Assembly (NCBI GenBank): GCA_001939145.1
Contig: LSRX01000254.1
Span: 61,461-125,460 of the forward strand
Origin: Symbiodinium microadriaticum
Lineage: Eukaryota > Sar > Dinophyceae > Suessiales > Symbiodiniaceae
Direction: 5' to 3'
DNA length: 64,000 nucleotides
The translations under genes and the position numbers were made by a program. Of this stretch, positions 21,103 through 30,408 are shown piece by piece; within the stretch, counting starts at the first letter, position 1, and every line of letters starts with the position of its first letter. The notes beneath the pieces are model-generated. The model was not told the DNA's origin and did not search any database. It saw only the letters and a program-made list of their open reading frames with translations.

Positions 21103-24100
21103 TCATGCGGTGCCCTGCTCGCTACGCTCCTCTTTTGAGGATGAGCTACTTGCAGTTGGCACAGGCTTGCGGTAGCGTTTGGCTTCGTGGACTTGGGAAT
21201 ACATGCCTTTCATGGCTTCAAGTAAAGCATCTCTTGACACTTTGCCCTTCGTGAGAGCGTCCGCGATCATGTCTCTCGTGTCGCACCATGTCACCACATT
21301 CGGAATGTGCCGACACATCAAGTCGCGTAGCCATGCCAGATGGGAATACAAAGTCTTTTCGGCAGGTGGCTTAGGACTTATGGCTGTCAAAGCATGGTAG
21401 AGGTTCATCGCATCTACCACCAACTCTGATTCCATGGAAAAGCCACCGTGTTCGCGTAAACTGCGAGCCTCGTCACTAGTTAGTGGTCCTGTTTGCACCT
21501 CGTGAAGCGTGTATAGCCATGGCACTAGGTTGTCGACCGTCCCGACAGCTGCTAAGGTTTCTGAAGAAAAGGTACTCCTAGTAACCAGACGAAGGCTTTG
21601 AGATTGGGCTTCCAAAAGGTGGCATACAGATTTGCCATCTCGCACTCCCAACCGTAGTACTGCGGTTCCTCGCATTCCGTAGCCTTTACTGTCGCTTTCT
21701 TTGTCAAACGAAGCATCCGAGTATGCAACGAGGTGACGGCTACACTTCATGTTCGGGAAACGCAGTTTGCATTTTTGTTTCTGCAGTGCAGCCAGCAGCA
21801 AGTTGAGACGGCGCACATGCAGATTCAAGGGGTTGGAAGTGCGGCGCTGCAGTGCTATGACAAACACTGATGCCCAAGCTTGGGACATCAAGGCGTAGGC
21901 AACAGCTCCCAGGAGGCTCTGATAGAGCCCTTTCACGGCCTCACTGCAGGGCTCATTGCTATTCCTTCCCGTCAGTTCTGGGTGACGGATAGCTTTCATG
22001 GCACTGATGTACTCGTCTTGGTCCATTTCTATGGATCCGTCCGGTAATCGTGTATGCCTGAGTCCGCAGTTAGTGAAGCAGTTTTCACTGAAAGTCAATT
22101 TTCCGAAGCCTGATTCAAGATGAGTTACCAAAGCATCCACTTCATGAGGTTCCCCTGCGACTTTTAAATCGTCAACGTGTTTAGCGAGCATCAACACGAT
22201 CCGACCGTCTTTGAGCTTGACTTCGAGTTCGCTGTCGTACAGCGTCGGAGTTAGCCCTATCTTGGGATGCCGGGTATACTTCGCGAGTTTGAGAGCAAAG
22301 GCTCTCGGTGCATCCTTGCAGCCGGTTCCCGGCTTGATACACCGGAGAACTTCTGTTCTCTCGTCGAAGTCCTCATATCCTGGTAGCTGGCGCAGCAAGG
22401 CTCCACTGCCAGGCGGAAGTGTGAAGCAAACGTCGCGTTCGTCTTCGCCTGTCAGTTCGTGTATTTCGCGATACGTGAGGCCTTGCAGAAACGCTTTGTT
22501 TATGTCCAACGCAATGAACTTCCAGGTGGGATGCAGTGCGGCCTCGCTGCACAGGCATCGTTGTGATTGGCGCGAGGCTGTTGCTGCGTGGGATTCAAGC
22601 TCGTGAGCCTGAAGGTCCTTGAAGCCTCTGAGCGCCAGCCGCATACGAATGATGCGCTTGTCAGCTCCTGAGGCATCTTTGAGAACCTTCCACTTTGCAA
22701 CGAACTTTGAGTCCATCACGTTGTGAGCACCCTTTCTCGGTGTCCTTTCAAAGCATTGGTACCCTTCCCAGATCTTAAGTTCCTCAAGTATCGCGGCCTT
22801 GACTGCTTCATCATGCCTTCGGAGTTCCTGCTCTGTAAGCAGGTCGCTCTCACGTTGGATCACTGCATTACGGAAGCCCGAAGCGTACATGCGAAGCACA
22901 TATGTCTCTGCCGGCTTAAGAAGACTATCGTCCCCTATAACCTTAGAGAACTCTCTGGTGAACCAAAGCTCTGTAAAGCCATTCCCTGATTCGTCATGCT
23001 CATTCAAGCGGGCGTACTGGCTTGGGTTGATGCCTAGTTGGTGGTGTTGGATGTAGACATCTTCCACGGGTTCAAGCTCTACTGGTGGCATGTACAGGGT
23101 GTTGCGGGTGTCGTAAGAAGGCTCGCTAGACTGCTCTAAGGTTTCAACCTTATCTAGCTGGAAAAATATTCTCAATGCTTCTCTGGCAGCCTCCGACAGG
23201 CCAGGTGCTGTTTCGAGGAGTGCAGCATAGGCAACATCCTCTGGTTCCTCTGCTATCACTGACAGCGGTCCATGTGGGGTGTGCACTGAAGGTGCTGACT
23301 CACGTTCGCAGTCAGCGTCTGGAACAAAGTCTTCAGACAGGGACTCGTGAGTTTCTTCGGCGGCATTCTCGGCAGCTTCGGCGAGTGTGACTTCGTGCTC
23401 TGCTGTATGGATTGCCTGGATCACCATGACACGCGGGTAATCCTTACCGAACAAGTCACTTAAGTCTACTTTTGTCCCATCTAAACTAAGAACCTGAAGG
23501 TCTTGCTCAGTGGAGTGCATCCACCACAGGATGGTGGAATGTGAAGCACCTGGCACTGCAGAAAGGCTTTTGGCGCCACGCGCGAGGCGCGCACCGCTGC
23601 ACTCGTCCAGTCGCCATACATTCGAAAACAAGTGTTCAAGGGCATGAAGAACCTGAGGGCGTTTCTGTGTGGCTGCAGTGAGTTCCCACTGGCCTGTGGG
23701 TGAAGCAGCAAAACCGAAAAGCTGAGACTGCCCGGGTGAGATCCGTTGAAGTTCTTGTTCTATCAGCGCCAGGCACTCAGTTCTGCCGCTGCTTGCCCCA
23801 ACAGTGAGGAAAACAAGAAGGGAATGTCTCACATCTTGTGCTCGGTATGTGCGGTCTACACCCTTTATGTTGACAACAACTTGACCAGGTTCTACTCTAA
23901 CTACTCTATGTGGCCCCCACCAACCTGACGCATCCTTGCTGCTGGGCTTGCGGTGGATGTCAATCAGATCACCGTCGTGGTACAAGTGTTCTGTAGGGTG
24001 CGACGTGCGGGTCCTAGATGCACGAGTCAACTTGGCCATCGTCGTCGCCTGAATCATGGCCTGCAGGGCGGCTGCGCGGACACGTGCCCTTTGGAGTTCA

Positions 24101-27100
24101 CCTCTCTCAGAACTCTCATCAAGGTTAGGAAGGTCTGGGGCATCCAGAGGTGGCAGGAAAGCAGGTTGCCTCCCGAAAACTGCCTGGAATGGGGTGGAAC
24201 CCCCAACATGAGTACATGTGTTCCCAGCGAACACAGCCTCGGCAAGGGTGGCCGCGAATGGGTAAACCAACTCTTCACGCTCCAATTGTTCTTCTATGAG
24301 ATGCAACGTTCCACGAAGGATCGCCCCCCTACGCTCAACATAGCGGGCGTGTTGTTCGGGGGCTCGCAGTTTTGGTTCAGTGCCCATTCGGCGAATCCTG
24401 TCCATTATCTCCGGTCTCCACAGACCGCCCTCGCCATCACAGATGAGGAACTTTGGCGGCCCAAAGGTGTTGAGCCAGCATGTGCTGAGAGCTTCGAAAA
24501 GGACTTCACCCTCTTTTGACGCGACCGCAGTGGCGGAATGCCATCTGGTTGCTCGGTCCAAGCCATGGAAAATTATGTGCTCGCGGTAGAAAAGCAGATC
24601 CACCTCTAAGTGTTCATTAAAAGCCATACTTACACTTAGGGAATGCTGGGTGTTGGGTTTAGGAGACTGCCATTTCCTGCACTCGCGGCATGTCTCGATG
24701 ACATTGGGAATGAGATCTAAAACTTTGTTGCTTAATCCCGCAGCTCGCAAGATTGCAGTCATGGACTGGCGACCGGCATGCCACAGTCGCAGGTGAAGCT
24801 TTCGAAGTTCCACAAGTACAGCTCGTTCGCTGCCTGTTCGAAGGACCTTCAGAGATCGGCTGATGTCATATCTCGTCCAGTCAGCTGGGTTTTCAGGGCC
24901 GGATCCTGCTTCCTTGAAGGCTCGGCGAGATCGCGGGCCTCGAGATGCTGAGGGATCAGGTTCAGCTGCAGAGCTCTGCTCACCTACAGGCACAGGTGAA
25001 GGGAGCATTTCATCGTCTTCTGCAGGGGCCTGTGGCAGATGAATGCCTGGAGGGGACCGGAGTATGTCGGCCAGTTCCTCTGCAGATACAGGATCTGTCA
25101 CTTCTAACTCAGGTCGTCCAGGCGGGTGTGCAGCAGAGGAGCTGGGCGCACTTTGCTGTTGATGTCGATCAGCTTCAGCCTCTTCGGCTTCTCCAAGGTC
25201 GCCCCCGCCCGGCAGCTGGGCTTGCAAGTCGGCTCCCGGCGCATCGGACGCAGGCCTAGAGGGAGCGCGTGGGTGCCTTCCCTTACGCCTGGCTCCTTCG
25301 CGGCCTTCCACAATGGCGTGTTTGCAGTCCGGTCCAAAACTGTGTGAGGGGTGTGTGAGTGGACGATGATATTTACAACCAGGGCAGGTCCATGTGTGTG
25401 GCACATCATCCGGAAACTTGCACTGACCACGAACCCGGGTGTGTCTGTCATCGTAACGCGCCTGTCTGCCTCTGCAGCCTGGGCACTTTCTCCACTGTTC
25501 TTCAGAGGGTGCAGGCAATGGCTCATCGGCATGAAGGGGTCCTGGGCCGACTGCTGCGGACGGGAATGCACTCTGGTGTTGCGAGGATTGGCTATCCGCA
25601 CTAGCAGTCGTCATGAGATGTAAGCATGTTCGAAGAAGACTCACCCCATCACTGAGGCACTGTGATACCTGCGAGGAAAGCTGTAACGGACTGCTGTTGA
25701 ATGAGGGATTATCTGCGAGAAAGACTCTCAGTGGAGAAAGCAACGCAGCGTGGTTTGCACACACATGGCGGTCTGTGTGTCTGTAACCAGGAACCGTTAC
25801 TTGCACTGTGGTCGGCATTTGTAGGAAGGATTTCCAAGGTGGGCATTTATAGAGGAAACTGTCTAACAGCTGTTCAGAAATCAGGAAATTACGAGACTGA
25901 AGCTGATAGGCTGCTGCAAGGCTTGCCAACCGGCTGGCTGTGGAGTCTCCGGGATCCGGCGCAGCTATGACCACTAACGGGTTGTGGTGGTTAAGGTACA
26001 CCCCTAATTGCTCCTGGTCGTTGGGAGACCCGCTTGCAATTTGTGTTATTGCTTGGCTGGCTTGGAAAGGTGCCTGCACACGGTGCACAGCTACGGTGAC
26101 GTAGGCTTGCTTTCCTCCGCCGATATACAAGGTGTCGGTTCCACCGGCGGGCCAAAGCGACATGTGATCCAAGAGGTCATCCAAACCAGAAGCGATGTAG
26201 CATGTACATGGTTGCTGCGCAAGGTCAGGGGCAGCACAGCATCCAAGGATCCATTCGGGTGGCAGTGCATCAGCACACAAGTACAATGCGGAATGCTGTC
26301 GCAGCCCAGTCTCATCAAGACCGTTGGGCAGGTAGGGGGCCAGACTCTCTAAGCTTGTGCCGCAGTCATCATGATGGTCTTCAACATAAGTTGGACGTTT
26401 GCATGGCTGAAGACCACGGGCTTTTAAGAGTTTGGCACGCTCCTTTTGCTGCATCCTGGCCTCTGTTGGATAGCAGTGGTTTGGGTTCTCTGAAGTTTGA
26501 CCCGCTGATGATGATGAAGTTGGATCAGTTTTCCGAGAGCAGCCAGCAGGGCGCACATCGGGCGGAACTGAGGCACTGAAAGGGCAATTTTGTGACCCTG
26601 ACAAAGTCCCATTTTGGGCTCCAAAACGTGGGTTTGTCCCGGACCCTGACAAAGTCCCATTTTGGGCTTCAAAACGTGGGTTTGTCCCGGTCATGTTTCC
26701 ATTGGCTGCAAAAAGAGGTTCATGATCATCAGCACGGACACCTTTGTGATCACCAACAAGGGCTGCATTTGGTTCGCAGACCTGTGCAAACGGCGGCGCG
26801 ACAGTTGGTCCAGGGTTGGTTGTGGTTGTGGCCTCCCCGGGCAGTGCTGTACCAAAGTCACTCCGGGCAGGGAGAAAATCGAAGGACGAGGAGTCCTTCG
26901 CTGCTGGGACTTCGGGAGCCGGGGTGGCAGCTGGGTAGTCGGGTGTGCTTCGTCGAGGAACTGCGTTGTCGAGCCAGCGGGCCGCAACATGTTGCACCAT
27001 GGACACGTGCGCCTGACTGCGCATGCGGCGGCTGTGGGGATTGGTGGTCCAATCCAAGACATGGTCACGCTGCGGCTGCACGCATTTGCAGTTGTGGGAT

Positions 27101-28428
27101 TGCATGGAGGGAAAGGCGGCGCACACAAAACAAGCTTTAGATGGCCGAGTGGTGCTCGGATCAACTCGAAGATTAAAATGACACATGCGGTGATATGACT
27201 TGGCAAGCACGCCTTGGCCAATGAGGTCCGCGACAGGGGCTTGAAGCCACTGGCCACCATAAGCACCAAACAGAGCACATGGGATGTCAGCGGCAACAGC
27301 TTGGCGGAAACAAGTGCATAATTGTACCAAAGCTGAATGCATGCGATCTGCACGGATGTGGCGGCCTTTGTGGGGCAAGTCAATCCAAAGCGCATGGATT
27401 TGCAGGTTACGAATGCGTTGTGATACATGTACGGCGGCTGGGCCCAAAAGATGATTGTGGTGAAGATGCTCAATGCGCCAACCTGCAGCTTGTAGCACGG
27501 AGGCAGCAGACGGCATTTCTTCAATGACTAGGGCAATATGCGGGTGAGCCGCAGGTGGGAGTGGCGTGGCACCTGAGGTTATTCTGCTTGCTGGCGAGGG
27601 CGGCAAGGCCACAGCACAAGCATTTTGCAGACTGCGGTGGCTAGCATCGGAGGGCTGAGATGTCGCAGGTGCGACCGACTGGTTGTCAGTGCAGCTGTAG
27701 CTCTGAACAAGCCTTCCTAAACCTTGAACCGGGAAACCCAAACCTTGCAACGTTGTCTTTATGTGCACTGGGAGCTGCGGGGCGCTGCGACCTACAAAAG
27801 CGGTAATGGAGGTGCGCGAACCCTGCCAAGGGTGCGTAGCATGGTACCTTTTGGGACTGAAGGAACGGACCTTATTATGGGTTGACACCAAGATACCCTG
27901 AACTTTGGCACCATTGGGCTTCACCTTTTGCACAATGTTGTTGCAAGACAGTTTGGTTGGTTCATCATCCTGTGGACGTATCTCCAACCAAAGCTCACCG
28001 CCCGAAAAATTTCCGAAACTTACTGTTACATTTCGGGATCGGCCCAAGTTGTGGGAGTCCAGGTGGGGCTTTATGGGGAGATTTATGCTTACGGACAAAG
28101 ATGTCCACACCGGATGCTGTAATGCTTCATCACCGTCGCTGCGGCAATGGTGCAAGAGGAACTGGTTCAAGTATTTGCAGAACTGTGGATGTTGGCTACT
28201 GAAAACCGTTATCCCTGCCATCGGCCCATAGTTGTACAAACCTAACATTAACGAATCCCCAAAACCATGCCGCGGCTTTTGAGTGGCAACTCTGAGCCGG
28301 CGTTGTTGCGCCGGAGCACTGGCTATTAACGCCTCGGCAGTTGCGAAACGATAGTCTCTGGCTGCCAAACAAGCGGCTGCCTGTTCTTCAAGAGTTTTGC
28401 TGCCTTGCGGCAGCGCGGCAGCAATCAA
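21103..28428 (-). CDS. Copia polyprotein: dioxygenase-like, MTase-like, zinc, integrase, RT, RNase H
   Basis: 2441 sense codons without a stop. There is no ATG at the 5' edge (the first codon of the overlap is TTG); the frame is open back to 28503, overlapping the protease frame by about 78 nt in the -1 phase. Seen in order: 2OG-Fe(II) oxygenase-like region (H122-x-D124, H196, R205); methyltransferase-like region about 297-450; linker with a 16-residue tandem repeat; Cys/His zinc motif (C982, C985, C1003, H1011, C1015, C1018); integrase HHCC (H1212, H1217, C1247, C1250) and D1277, D1331, E1365; reverse transcriptase D1975 and VDD 2085-2087; RNase H D2238, E2290, D2339, D2390 with the copia tail ADALTKG. 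Known: the last three enzymes copy and insert the element. Inferred: the two N-terminal regions modify or read nucleic acid. Their presence between protease and integrase is unusual for copia. Confidence 0.88.
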   Translation of the reverse strand: MIAAALPQGSKTLEEQAAACLAARDYRFATAEALIASAPAQQRRLRVATQKPRHGFGDSLMLGLYNYGPMAGITVFSSQHPQFCKYLNQFLLHHCRSDGDEALQHPVWTSLSVSINLPIKPHLDSHNLGRSRNVTVSFGNFSGGELWLEIRPQDDEPTKLSCNNIVQKVKPNGAKVQGILVSTHNKVRSFSPKRYHATHPWQGSRTSITAFVGRSAPQLPVHIKTTLQGLGFPVQGLGRLVQSYSCTDNQSVAPATSQPSDASHRSLQNACAVALPPSPASRITSGATPLPPAAHPHIALVIEEMPSAASVLQAAGWRIEHLHHNHLLGPAAVHVSQRIRNLQIHALWIDLPHKGRHIRADRMHSALVQLCTCFRQAVAADIPCALFGAYGGQWLQAPVADLIGQGVLAKSYHRMCHFNLRVDPSTTRPSKACFVCAAFPSMQSHNCKCVQPQRDHVLDWTTNPHSRRMRSQAHVSMVQHVAARWLDNAVPRRSTPDYPAATPAPEVPAAKDSSSFDFLPARSDFGTALPGEATTTTNPGPTVAPPFAQVCEPNAALVGDHKGVRADDHEPLFAANGNMTGTNPRFEAQNGTLSGSGTNPRFGAQNGTLSGSQNCPFSASVPPDVRPAGCSRKTDPTSSSSAGQTSENPNHCYPTEARMQQKERAKLLKARGLQPCKRPTYVEDHHDDCGTSLESLAPYLPNGLDETGLRQHSALYLCADALPPEWILGCCAAPDLAQQPCTCYIASGLDDLLDHMSLWPAGGTDTLYIGGGKQAYVTVAVHRVQAPFQASQAITQIASGSPNDQEQLGVYLNHHNPLVVIAAPDPGDSTASRLASLAAAYQLQSRNFLISEQLLDSFLYKCPPWKSFLQMPTTVQVTVPGYRHTDRHVCANHAALLSPLRVFLADNPSFNSSPLQLSSQVSQCLSDGVSLLRTCLHLMTTASADSQSSQHQSAFPSAAVGPGPLHADEPLPAPSEEQWRKCPGCRGRQARYDDRHTRVRGQCKFPDDVPHTWTCPGCKYHRPLTHPSHSFGPDCKHAIVEGREGARRKGRHPRAPSRPASDAPGADLQAQLPGGGDLGEAEEAEADRHQQQSAPSSSAAHPPGRPELEVTDPVSAEELADILRSPPGIHLPQAPAEDDEMLPSPVPVGEQSSAAEPDPSASRGPRSRRAFKEAGSGPENPADWTRYDISRSLKVLRTGSERAVLVELRKLHLRLWHAGRQSMTAILRAAGLSNKVLDLIPNVIETCRECRKWQSPKPNTQHSLSVSMAFNEHLEVDLLFYREHIIFHGLDRATRWHSATAVASKEGEVLFEALSTCWLNTFGPPKFLICDGEGGLWRPEIMDRIRRMGTEPKLRAPEQHARYVERRGAILRGTLHLIEEQLEREELVYPFAATLAEAVFAGNTCTHVGGSTPFQAVFGRQPAFLPPLDAPDLPNLDESSERGELQRARVRAAALQAMIQATTMAKLTRASRTRTSHPTEHLYHDGDLIDIHRKPSSKDASGWWGPHRVVRVEPGQVVVNIKGVDRTYRAQDVRHSLLVFLTVGASSGRTECLALIEQELQRISPGQSQLFGFAASPTGQWELTAATQKRPQVLHALEHLFSNVWRLDECSGARLARGAKSLSAVPGASHSTILWWMHSTEQDLQVLSLDGTKVDLSDLFGKDYPRVMVIQAIHTAEHEVTLAEAAENAAEETHESLSEDFVPDADCERESAPSVHTPHGPLSVIAEEPEDVAYAALLETAPGLSEAAREALRIFFQLDKVETLEQSSEPSYDTRNTLYMPPVELEPVEDVYIQHHQLGINPSQYARLNEHDESGNGFTELWFTREFSKVIGDDSLLKPAETYVLRMYASGFRNAVIQRESDLLTEQELRRHDEAVKAAILEELKIWEGYQCFERTPRKGAHNVMDSKFVAKWKVLKDASGADKRIIRMRLALRGFKDLQAHELESHAATASRQSQRCLCSEAALHPTWKFIALDINKAFLQGLTYREIHELTGEDERDVCFTLPPGSGALLRQLPGYEDFDERTEVLRCIKPGTGCKDAPRAFALKLAKYTRHPKIGLTPTLYDSELEVKLKDGRIVLMLAKHVDDLKVAGEPHEVDALVTHLESGFGKLTFSENCFTNCGLRHTRLPDGSIEMDQDEYISAMKAIRHPELTGRNSNEPCSEAVKGLYQSLLGAVAYALMSQAWASVFVIALQRRTSNPLNLHVRRLNLLLAALQKQKCKLRFPNMKCSRHLVAYSDASFDKESDSKGYGMRGTAVLRLGVRDGKSVCHLLEAQSQSLRLVTRSTFSSETLAAVGTVDNLVPWLYTLHEVQTGPLTSDEARSLREHGGFSMESELVVDAMNLYHALTAISPKPPAEKTLYSHLAWLRDLMCRHIPNVVTWCDTRDMIADALTKGKVSRDALLEAMKGMYSQVHEAKRYRKPVPTASSSSSKEERSEQGTA
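26594..26689. repeat. Two perfect-phase 48 bp tandem copies inside the polyprotein
   Basis: Copies 26594-26641 and 26642-26689 differ at about one base. Each encodes 16 residues (GTNPRFxAQNGTLSGS) in the linker between the methyltransferase-like and zinc regions. Near identity shows a recent duplication that kept the frame. Confidence 0.95.
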
Positions 28429-29327
28429 TGCAGTTCGGGAGATTTGCTGGTATGCTTGCGAGGCGTGCGATGGCGGATTACTCCCGAGGAGGACGCTGCT
28501 GCATCATCTTGTACAGGGAGTCCGTGTACAAAAGCTGCTTCTGGATCGATGGAAGCATCAGGAACAACTGGGAAGACCTGGCTTTCAGGCCTCAAGTTGG
28601 TTCGTGCTTGGGTTTGCCCAAAGCAGTCACACTTGAGTAGCAGGTGGCCGCTGGGAGCCGTCATCAACGGATATGAGATGCTCCCTGGTTCCAAACCGAT
28701 AGTCACACCTGCCGGACCTGGCACAATGAGCTTCAACTCTGTGTCATCTGGTGACATGATGAGGATAGCTGCTTTCTCTCTGAGACTCTTCAACCCAAGA
28801 AGCGCTGGGAGGTGGCGGCCACCTTGCGAGATCACCGGGGCCTCAAATTGATGGTGCGCCACAGTTTCTACACCGTCCTGCTCACATGCAAACGAAACCG
28901 GCATAGTGACAGAGTATTCGGCCTTCTGGGAGCCGTGACCAACTCCCTGCACGTGCAGTGGTGACACTAGTCGCTTTTGTGCTGGGCAACGTTTATGCGA
29001 TGCACATTTTTCAGCCATCTCACGAACCCAGTCTTCACCGACAAGGTTAGTGTAAGCACCTGGGTCCACTAGGATGGCACTGCACTGCTCTGCTTTGGGC
29101 AAGACTGAGTATGTCCACCACGGGAAGCTTTCAAAGTTTTGGTAGGGTGATGGCGTGTCCCCTGCTTCGGGGTTGCTGGTGCGCGGAGGAGTGGACACAT
29201 CGAAATCTTCACGCTGGGAGCTGCGAGCTCCCGGAGTCTGCGCCCGAGCCTGGGGTTCTTCAGAAGGAGTTCTTGAGGGATGGGCGCTTGCTTCTCCCTC
29301 TGACACAGCTACCTCACTAAACCCCAA
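28425..29327 (-). CDS. Copia retropepsin-like protease frame, 5' partial
   Basis: About 300 codons ending at TGA 28425-28427. The DxG active site is ILVDPGAYTNLVG with D88, where Pro replaces the usual Ser/Thr of DSG/DTG. The flap-side hydrophobic-Gly motif is ALLGLKSL, G178. Retropepsins act as dimers to cut the polyprotein. The first residues are encoded by telomere-type DNA (TTGGGGTTTAGTGAG) and there is no ATG, so the true N-terminus is unknown. A CAG at about 29299-29301 (minus) could be a splice acceptor. The stop overlaps the polyprotein frame (CATTGATTG), so expression needs a -1 shift, or a single-base indel has split one frame. No classic slippery heptamer is visible before the stop. 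Confidence 0.7.
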   Translation of the reverse strand: MGFSEVAVSEGEASAHPSRTPSEEPQARAQTPGARSSQREDFDVSTPPRTSNPEAGDTPSPYQNFESFPWWTYSVLPKAEQCSAILVDPGAYTNLVGEDWVREMAEKCASHKRCPAQKRLVSPLHVQGVGHGSQKAEYSVTMPVSFACEQDGVETVAHHQFEAPVISQGGRHLPALLGLKSLREKAAILIMSPDDTELKLIVPGPAGVTIGLEPGSISYPLMTAPSGHLLLKCDCFGQTQARTNLRPESQVFPVVPDASIDPEAAFVHGLPVQDDAAASSSGVIRHRTPRKHTSKSPELH

Positions 29328-29375
29328 ACCCTCAACCCTCGACCCTCAAGCCTAAGCCTCTGGGCTCTATCTCGC

Positions 29376-29450
29376 TTGCCTTCAGCACTTCATCCACGAG
29401 CCTCTGGACGATCTGGAGGTCCCAGGTGGGCACGGGTTGGTATGCAGGGC
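29376..29450 (-). other. Candidate exon upstream of the copia protease
   Basis: On the minus strand CAGAG precedes a frame PAYQPVPTWDLQIVQRLV... that continues as a helix-like DEVLKASE. About 20 of 24 codons end in G/C. It lies 50 bp upstream of the protease frame, separated by C-type repeats (G-type on the minus strand). It could be the end of gag or a host exon. A + alternative (CAG|HFIHEPLDDLEVP|GTGGG) also exists. Confidence 0.4.
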
Positions 29451-29484
29451 TCTGGTTTGGGGTATAAGGGTTTGCAGAAGAGAG

Positions 29485-29745
29485 GGGTTCTAGGGTTTAG
29501 GGGTAAGGCTTTAGGGTTTATATAGGTTTAGGGTTTATATAGGTTTTAAGGTGTTTGGGGTCTACCAGGTTTTATACTGTAACGGTCTTATACAGGTTCT
29601 TGCCTGATTCATACCCGCGTGATTCAGGGGTTAATGGATTGCAGATTTAAGCTTCGCCTTATTTTTTGGTTTGATCGGGGTTTTGGGATTTGGGGTTAGG
29701 ATTGTCTTGGGATGTAGGGTTTAGTTTAGGGGTACTCTTTCTCGG
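29485..29745. repeat. Diffuse telomere-type G array
   Basis: TTTAGGG and TTTATATAGG units at 29485-29570, then thinner TTTGGGG-like motifs to about 29740. Confidence 0.7.
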
Positions 29746-29814
29746 CGCATTCCTTTACGATTTTGGAGATGTTTCAGCCCCTCTATAGAAGTTGAGTTTT
29801 TTCGCTTCAGGGGT

Positions 29815-29890
29815 CTGCCCTAAACCTTTAACCCTAAGCCCCAAACCCTAAACCCTAAACCTTAAAACCCTAAACCCTAAGCCCTAAACC
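29815..29890. repeat. Telomere-type array, C orientation
   Basis: CCCTAAA and CCCTAAG units, about 75 bp. Confidence 0.9.
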
Positions 29891-30144
29891 TCCGCTTTAT
29901 ACGGATTACTATGTGCTTTTTTAAAATTACAAACATGAGGCCTTGAGGCTCCTGCTTGTTGAATTGCTATCATGTGCCCTTAAACTCCTATTTTAATTCC
30001 TGAGGCCCCAATGCCCCAAAAAACAGGACCCTCGCGGTGGTCAACATGTGTCGCTGCGTGTGTTCCTGTTCTGCTACCTTGTGCTCTTTGTACTTGCATG
30101 TCAAAGCCGTGCCGCGAATCAAACCACGTGAACCGACATGCTCA

Positions 30145-30408
30145 AGTGCGCAAGACCATTGCAGCTTCTTTCGCCATGCTGTCGGTCTTGCTTGCCGATG
30201 GATATAGGTAGTTCTCTAAATTCGAGCCCCCAGTCGGGTCCCCAATATAGTACGGCACCCTTCTAAAAAAGACCCTAGAAGAGGCCCAAATTTGAGAACT
30301 ACTCATATCCACGTGAAGGTGCGCGCTTTCCTCTGCCCAGGCGAGGACGCTCTGGCTCTCAGAAGAGCGCCTGCGTCCCTGCTTGGCTCGCGGCTCTGCG
30401 GCGAGAGT
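30145..30408 (-). other. 88-codon open frame crossing a foldback element
   Basis: From 30408 down to the stop at 30142-30144 there is no in-frame stop. The first part, after GCCGCAG at about 30396, reads PRAKQGRRRSSESQSVLAWA, GC-ending and exon-like. The frame then runs through all of HP-B copy 1 (30199-30311) and beyond. There is no ATG until past codon 39. It may be an exon with an inserted foldback element, or chance. Confidence 0.35.
30199..30311. repeat. HP-B foldback element, copy 1
   Basis: Terminal inverted repeats TGGATATAGGTAGTTCTC and GAGAACTACTCATATCCA. The interior has GGTCCCCAATATAGTACGGC, shared with copies at 34402 and 45725. Confidence 0.85.

Larger units (their letters stand above)
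20896..29327 (-). mobile_element. Ty1/copia-type LTR retrotransposon, 5' end missing
   Basis: The order protease-integrase-reverse transcriptase-RNase H is diagnostic of Ty1/copia. The element runs right to left. Its protease frame emerges straight out of telomere-type DNA at about 29318-29360, with no ATG and no gag or CCHC knuckle before it, so gag and the 5' LTR are missing or displaced. I found no matching LTR pair when comparing 20896-21100 with 29330-29500 by eye. The absence of stops over 7.3 kb and intact catalytic residues argue for recent activity or selection. Telomere-type arrays flank it on both sides. Confidence 0.85.

Noticed and set aside
23953..27527. Frames of 165-277 codons inside the copia polyprotein (for example 26691-27524 minus, 23953-24519 plus)
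   Set aside because: Shadows of the 2441-codon frame; none shows an independent motif.
20896..29500. LTR pair of the copia element
   Set aside because: By eye, 20896-21100 and 29330-29500 show no shared long direct repeat, so I do not annotate LTRs.
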